Positions 14,612-17,080 of a stretch of DNA of 17,080 bases are shown piece after piece (positions within the stretch are counted from its first letter, which is position 1; every line of letters starts with the position of its first letter). Position numbers and translations under genes: made by a program. The stretch is taken from contig CAZPEV010000058.1 in assembly GCA_964585635.1 (NCBI GenBank), forward strand, positions 1 through 17,080, written 5' to 3'. Below the pieces are notes generated by a model. That model was not told the origin of the DNA. It was given only the letters and a program-made list of their open reading frames with translations, and made no database searches. This DNA is from CAZPEV01 sp964585635. Its GTDB lineage: Bacteria; Zixibacteria; MSB-5A5; GN15; JAAZOE01.

Positions 14612-17080
14612 CTATTTCACCACCGCTATCGATTTGAACGCCACCGCATTCCTGCTGCTGATCGTCGAAGTGGCCTCCAGGCGGCAATGATAAACGCCGG
14701 ACGCCATGCCGTCCAGGTTCCAGATGATCTCATCGTCCCGATTTCCATCGGCCACCTCCCGGTTGACCTCCGTGATTTTGTCTCCCAGGGCGTCAAAGAT
14801 CGTCATCGTCACCCGGGCCGGCTCGCTGACATAATACCGAATGGTCGTGGACCGTCCGGTGCCCGGATTGGGATAAGCGTAGAAGCGGGCCGGGGGCAGA
14901 AAATCGGACAGCGGCGTTTCCGCGCCGAGCTGATCGAGCGCCAGATAGCGGGAGCCGTCCGCCGTTCGTCCCGCCATCGGCCAGTATCCCGAGCCGTCGC
15001 GCCAGCCGACCTCCCAGGCATTGAGCCAGCCGTCAGCGCCACTGCAGGCCAGCAGACCGGATGGTCCAACCCGCAGATGCAGGGGGGTCGCGACTCCCAT
15101 GACGGTATCCCCCGACGGCAGCACGCCGTGTATCCCCGACGGTACCGGGAAACCATCTATACGCACAACACCCGGCGATACCAGATACAGGTTGCTGTAA
15201 TAGTTGTAGTATTGATAATAGATCGTATCGGGAGGGATCAGGGTATCAAGGAAGGTGACGACCACCGACTTTTGATAATAGATGGAATCGAGGGCCACGG
15301 CGGCCAGATCAGGTTTGCCGTCGCCGGTCATATCGGAAATTATGGCCGATGATATCACCACCTGCCCCGGACGGCCAGCGTCGAGAATGACCGGGAAATC
15401 GGCCGCCGACTGACCATAGCGGTCGAATCCGTGGAGCCGATTGGTGCCGGGAACGATCAGGTTGGGGTAGCCCGTTCCCGAAAAATCCGCCTCGCTGGGC
15501 GCGGCGGCGACGGTATCGCCGACCTGCAAAGTCAGCGGTTCGTACGGCACGATGCTGTCGGTTTTGAATGAGTAGGTCCTGATATGCCCGGTGCGCGACA
15601 CCAGCGTCACTTCGTCAAATCCATCGCGGTCGAAATCGGTCGCGATCGGCGGATAGAATCCGAGATCGTCAATGATAACCCTGTACCGGACGGAGGTATC
15701 CGGTATGAAAGAATCCCGCATTTCGTGAATTGGCCCAAAATCGGCCCGGAATAGGATCGACTGCCCGTCACGCTCGCCAAGCAGCGCCGCCCCGTTTTGC
15801 CAGCGACAGGCGCCGACAAATGATACGTTATTTTGGCTGGCGGAGTTCTGCTGAGCCATATCCCATGAGTACGCCAAAATATAGTCATCGGCCAGAATCG
15901 CATAGATGACCTTCCCGACTTCATCAGGAATGATCGCCTGCACCGCTACCGGGAACGGCAGCGACCGCCAGAAAAGCTTGGCATGATAGATGTCCGGCCC
16001 CAGGTCATTGGCCTCCGGCAGAAAGGCGTAGACCCGACCGTCGGTGGTTCCTACCAGCACCAGCGTCGTATCGCCGAACCGGGCGACGACCGGCGGCGTC
16101 GTAATCTCCGAATCTGTCTGGGCAAAGACCGGCATCGTGGCTGTCGTGAACTGCCGGGCAGCATTGGGATTGACGTCCGTCCCGCCGATTATCGGACTAT
16201 AAATCGTATCCGGGTCGTCACGCAGGCCGTCCGGGTCAAGAAAATCGCGGCCGTCGACCGAGACCGCCATGATGCGGCGTCCGGAAACCGTCAGGATCTC
16301 ATCCTGCCCGTCGTTATTGAGGTCGGCGGCTACCGGCGCCAGACCGGGACGAGACGGTATCGACATCCGCCGCGGGAAGTTGGCGGCCATCCGGTCCTGA
16401 GCCAAATTAAAGGTCATTATCATCCCCGGCGGAGAGATATTGCCGACGGCGATGTGCGTGTACCCGCCATCGTTGGATTTGGTTGGAGGATTAGTGTATG
16501 TCGCCAAGGAGTCATTGTTGCCGGCGTAGAAAAGTTTCTGGGGGGTCCCGAAACCGTTGTAATAATTGCCGCCGAAATCGATGCGGCCGTCACCCTCAAC
16601 CAGGCTGATGAACCGCCGGTTGCGATCCCATTGCATGGTATTGGCGTCAAAGTTGTTACTGAAACCATCAAAGGGGAAATAATCCATCGCCGCGACGCCT
16701 TCGTCGACATGCCAGACGGCGATACCGGCCGCGTTGCCGGGCAGATGGAGGTCGTATTCCGGAACCGCCTGCAGGCTGTCGCCGGAGACCTTCACCGGCC
16801 AGAGGATGACATCGGTGGCGCTGTCCTGCCGCAGGCCCGCCACCTCGCCATCCACGTCCCCCCGGCGATTCTCCAGGAGGTAATACTCGGTGGACGAAAT
16901 CGGTATCTTGGCGATTTTGGTCCGTGAGGTTTGCATCTTCACCGCCGCCAGCTCGATCGCAGTTCCCTGGCGATATTCCACCACCTCATCAAAGCCGAGA
17001 AACGCCCGTGACCAGGCCGAGGGGAAAACCGGCACGCTGCCGAACATCCTCTCCAGCATCCCGTAAACGTCGACGGAATC
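14612..17080 (-). CDS. Secreted M6-like metalloprotease C-terminal part, FG-GAP repeats, sorting-type C-terminus; 5' end beyond the right edge
   Basis: The frame is open to the right edge (about 822 residues in view), so the start and any HExxH site lie outside. The first about 220 residues resemble the end of the M6 (immune inhibitor A) peptidase domain: PSAWSRAFLGF, STEYYLLENR and AGIAVWHVDEG. FG-GAP/VCBS-type repeats follow, with Ca-binding-like loops ADLNNDGQDEI, TDFDRDGFDEV and SDMTGDGKPDL; these suggest a beta-propeller. The last about 90 residues begin FYAYPNPGTGRSTTIRYYV and contain FDALGDKITEV and MASGVYHCRLEA, the pattern of Por/T9SS type-A sorting or FlgD-like Ig domains. It is probably exported and surface-attached or released. 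Without the catalytic segment, an inactive relative cannot be ruled out. Confidence 0.85.
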   Translation of the reverse strand, partial: DSVDVYGMLERMFGSVPVFPSAWSRAFLGFDEVVEYRQGTAIELAAVKMQTSRTKIAKIPISSTEYYLLENRRGDVDGEVAGLRQDSATDVILWPVKVSGDSLQAVPEYDLHLPGNAAGIAVWHVDEGVAAMDYFPFDGFSNNFDANTMQWDRNRRFISLVEGDGRIDFGGNYYNGFGTPQKLFYAGNNDSLATYTNPPTKSNDGGYTHIAVGNISPPGMIMTFNLAQDRMAANFPRRMSIPSRPGLAPVAADLNNDGQDEILTVSGRRIMAVSVDGRDFLDPDGLRDDPDTIYSPIIGGTDVNPNAARQFTTATMPVFAQTDSEITTPPVVARFGDTTLVLVGTTDGRVYAFLPEANDLGPDIYHAKLFWRSLPFPVAVQAIIPDEVGKVIYAILADDYILAYSWDMAQQNSASQNNVSFVGACRWQNGAALLGERDGQSILFRADFGPIHEMRDSFIPDTSVRYRVIIDDLGFYPPIATDFDRDGFDEVTLVSRTGHIRTYSFKTDSIVPYEPLTLQVGDTVAAAPSEADFSGTGYPNLIVPGTNRLHGFDRYGQSAADFPVILDAGRPGQVVISSAIISDMTGDGKPDLAAVALDSIYYQKSVVVTFLDTLIPPDTIYYQYYNYYSNLYLVSPGVVRIDGFPVPSGIHGVLPSGDTVMGVATPLHLRVGPSGLLACSGADGWLNAWEVGWRDGSGYWPMAGRTADGSRYLALDQLGAETPLSDFLPPARFYAYPNPGTGRSTTIRYYVSEPARVTMTIFDALGDKITEVNREVADGNRDDEIIWNLDGMASGVYHCRLEATSTISSRNAVAFKSIAVVK

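Noticed and set aside
15983..16927. Plus-strand open frame of 314 codons
   Set aside because: It is antisense to the M6/FG-GAP gene, has no recognisable domain, and shows the same Arg/Asp/Gly-rich antisense composition.

Overview
The window is a GC-rich, densely packed bacterial contig in which every credible gene lies on the minus strand; transcription runs from the right edge to the left. Thirteen protein-coding genes are supported, two of them cut by the window edges. I see no RNA genes, insertion sequences, CRISPR arrays or origins, and no gene-free stretch above about 100 bases. The set of genes (a secreted M6-type protease with a Por/T9SS-like C-terminal domain, DUF5683-type proteins, a Bat-like MoxR/DUF58 cluster, and a very large outer-membrane protein with the 'YLDGR / RIDY..G.ITF' signature) points to a Gram-negative (two-membrane) bacterium of the FCB superphylum. 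A Zixibacteria-like lineage is my best guess; this is inferred from protein style, not from a marker gene.

Right-hand unit (17080 to 6087, minus strand): a 5'-truncated M6-like secreted protease with FG-GAP repeats and a C-terminal sorting-type domain; two tandem DUF5683-like envelope proteins, the second with its start lost in a 10-N assembly gap; a six-bladed NHL-repeat lipoprotein; a 1099-residue outer-membrane beta-barrel protein; an Omp85/BamA-like protein with POTRA domains; and a UbiA-family prenyltransferase with both Asp-rich motifs. Junctions are 2-16 nt gaps or 14-17 nt overlaps (the junction at the N run cannot be measured), so the genes are probably co-transcribed and translationally coupled. 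The NHL lipoprotein, giant barrel and Omp85 protein look like one outer-membrane assembly or surface module.

A 102-nt intergenic region (5985-6086) separates the two units. It holds a perfect TATAAT -10 box and a 15-nt near-perfect palindrome overlapping the -35 position.

Left-hand unit (5984 to 1, minus strand): a variant Bat ('aerotolerance') operon. It encodes a BatD-like membrane protein, a MoxR AAA+ ATPase, a DUF58/VWA-like protein, a membrane-anchored TPR protein fused to a SurA-like chaperone region without a PPIase domain, a GT-C (GT39-like) membrane glycosyltransferase, and a second BatD-like protein that starts at GTG and runs off the left edge. Start and stop codons abut or overlap at most junctions (TAGATG, TGATG, TAGTG). 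MoxR plus DUF58 plus BatD-like proteins normally act together at the inner membrane on periplasmic or envelope targets; the added chaperone and glycosyltransferase suggest an envelope-protein maturation role here (inference).
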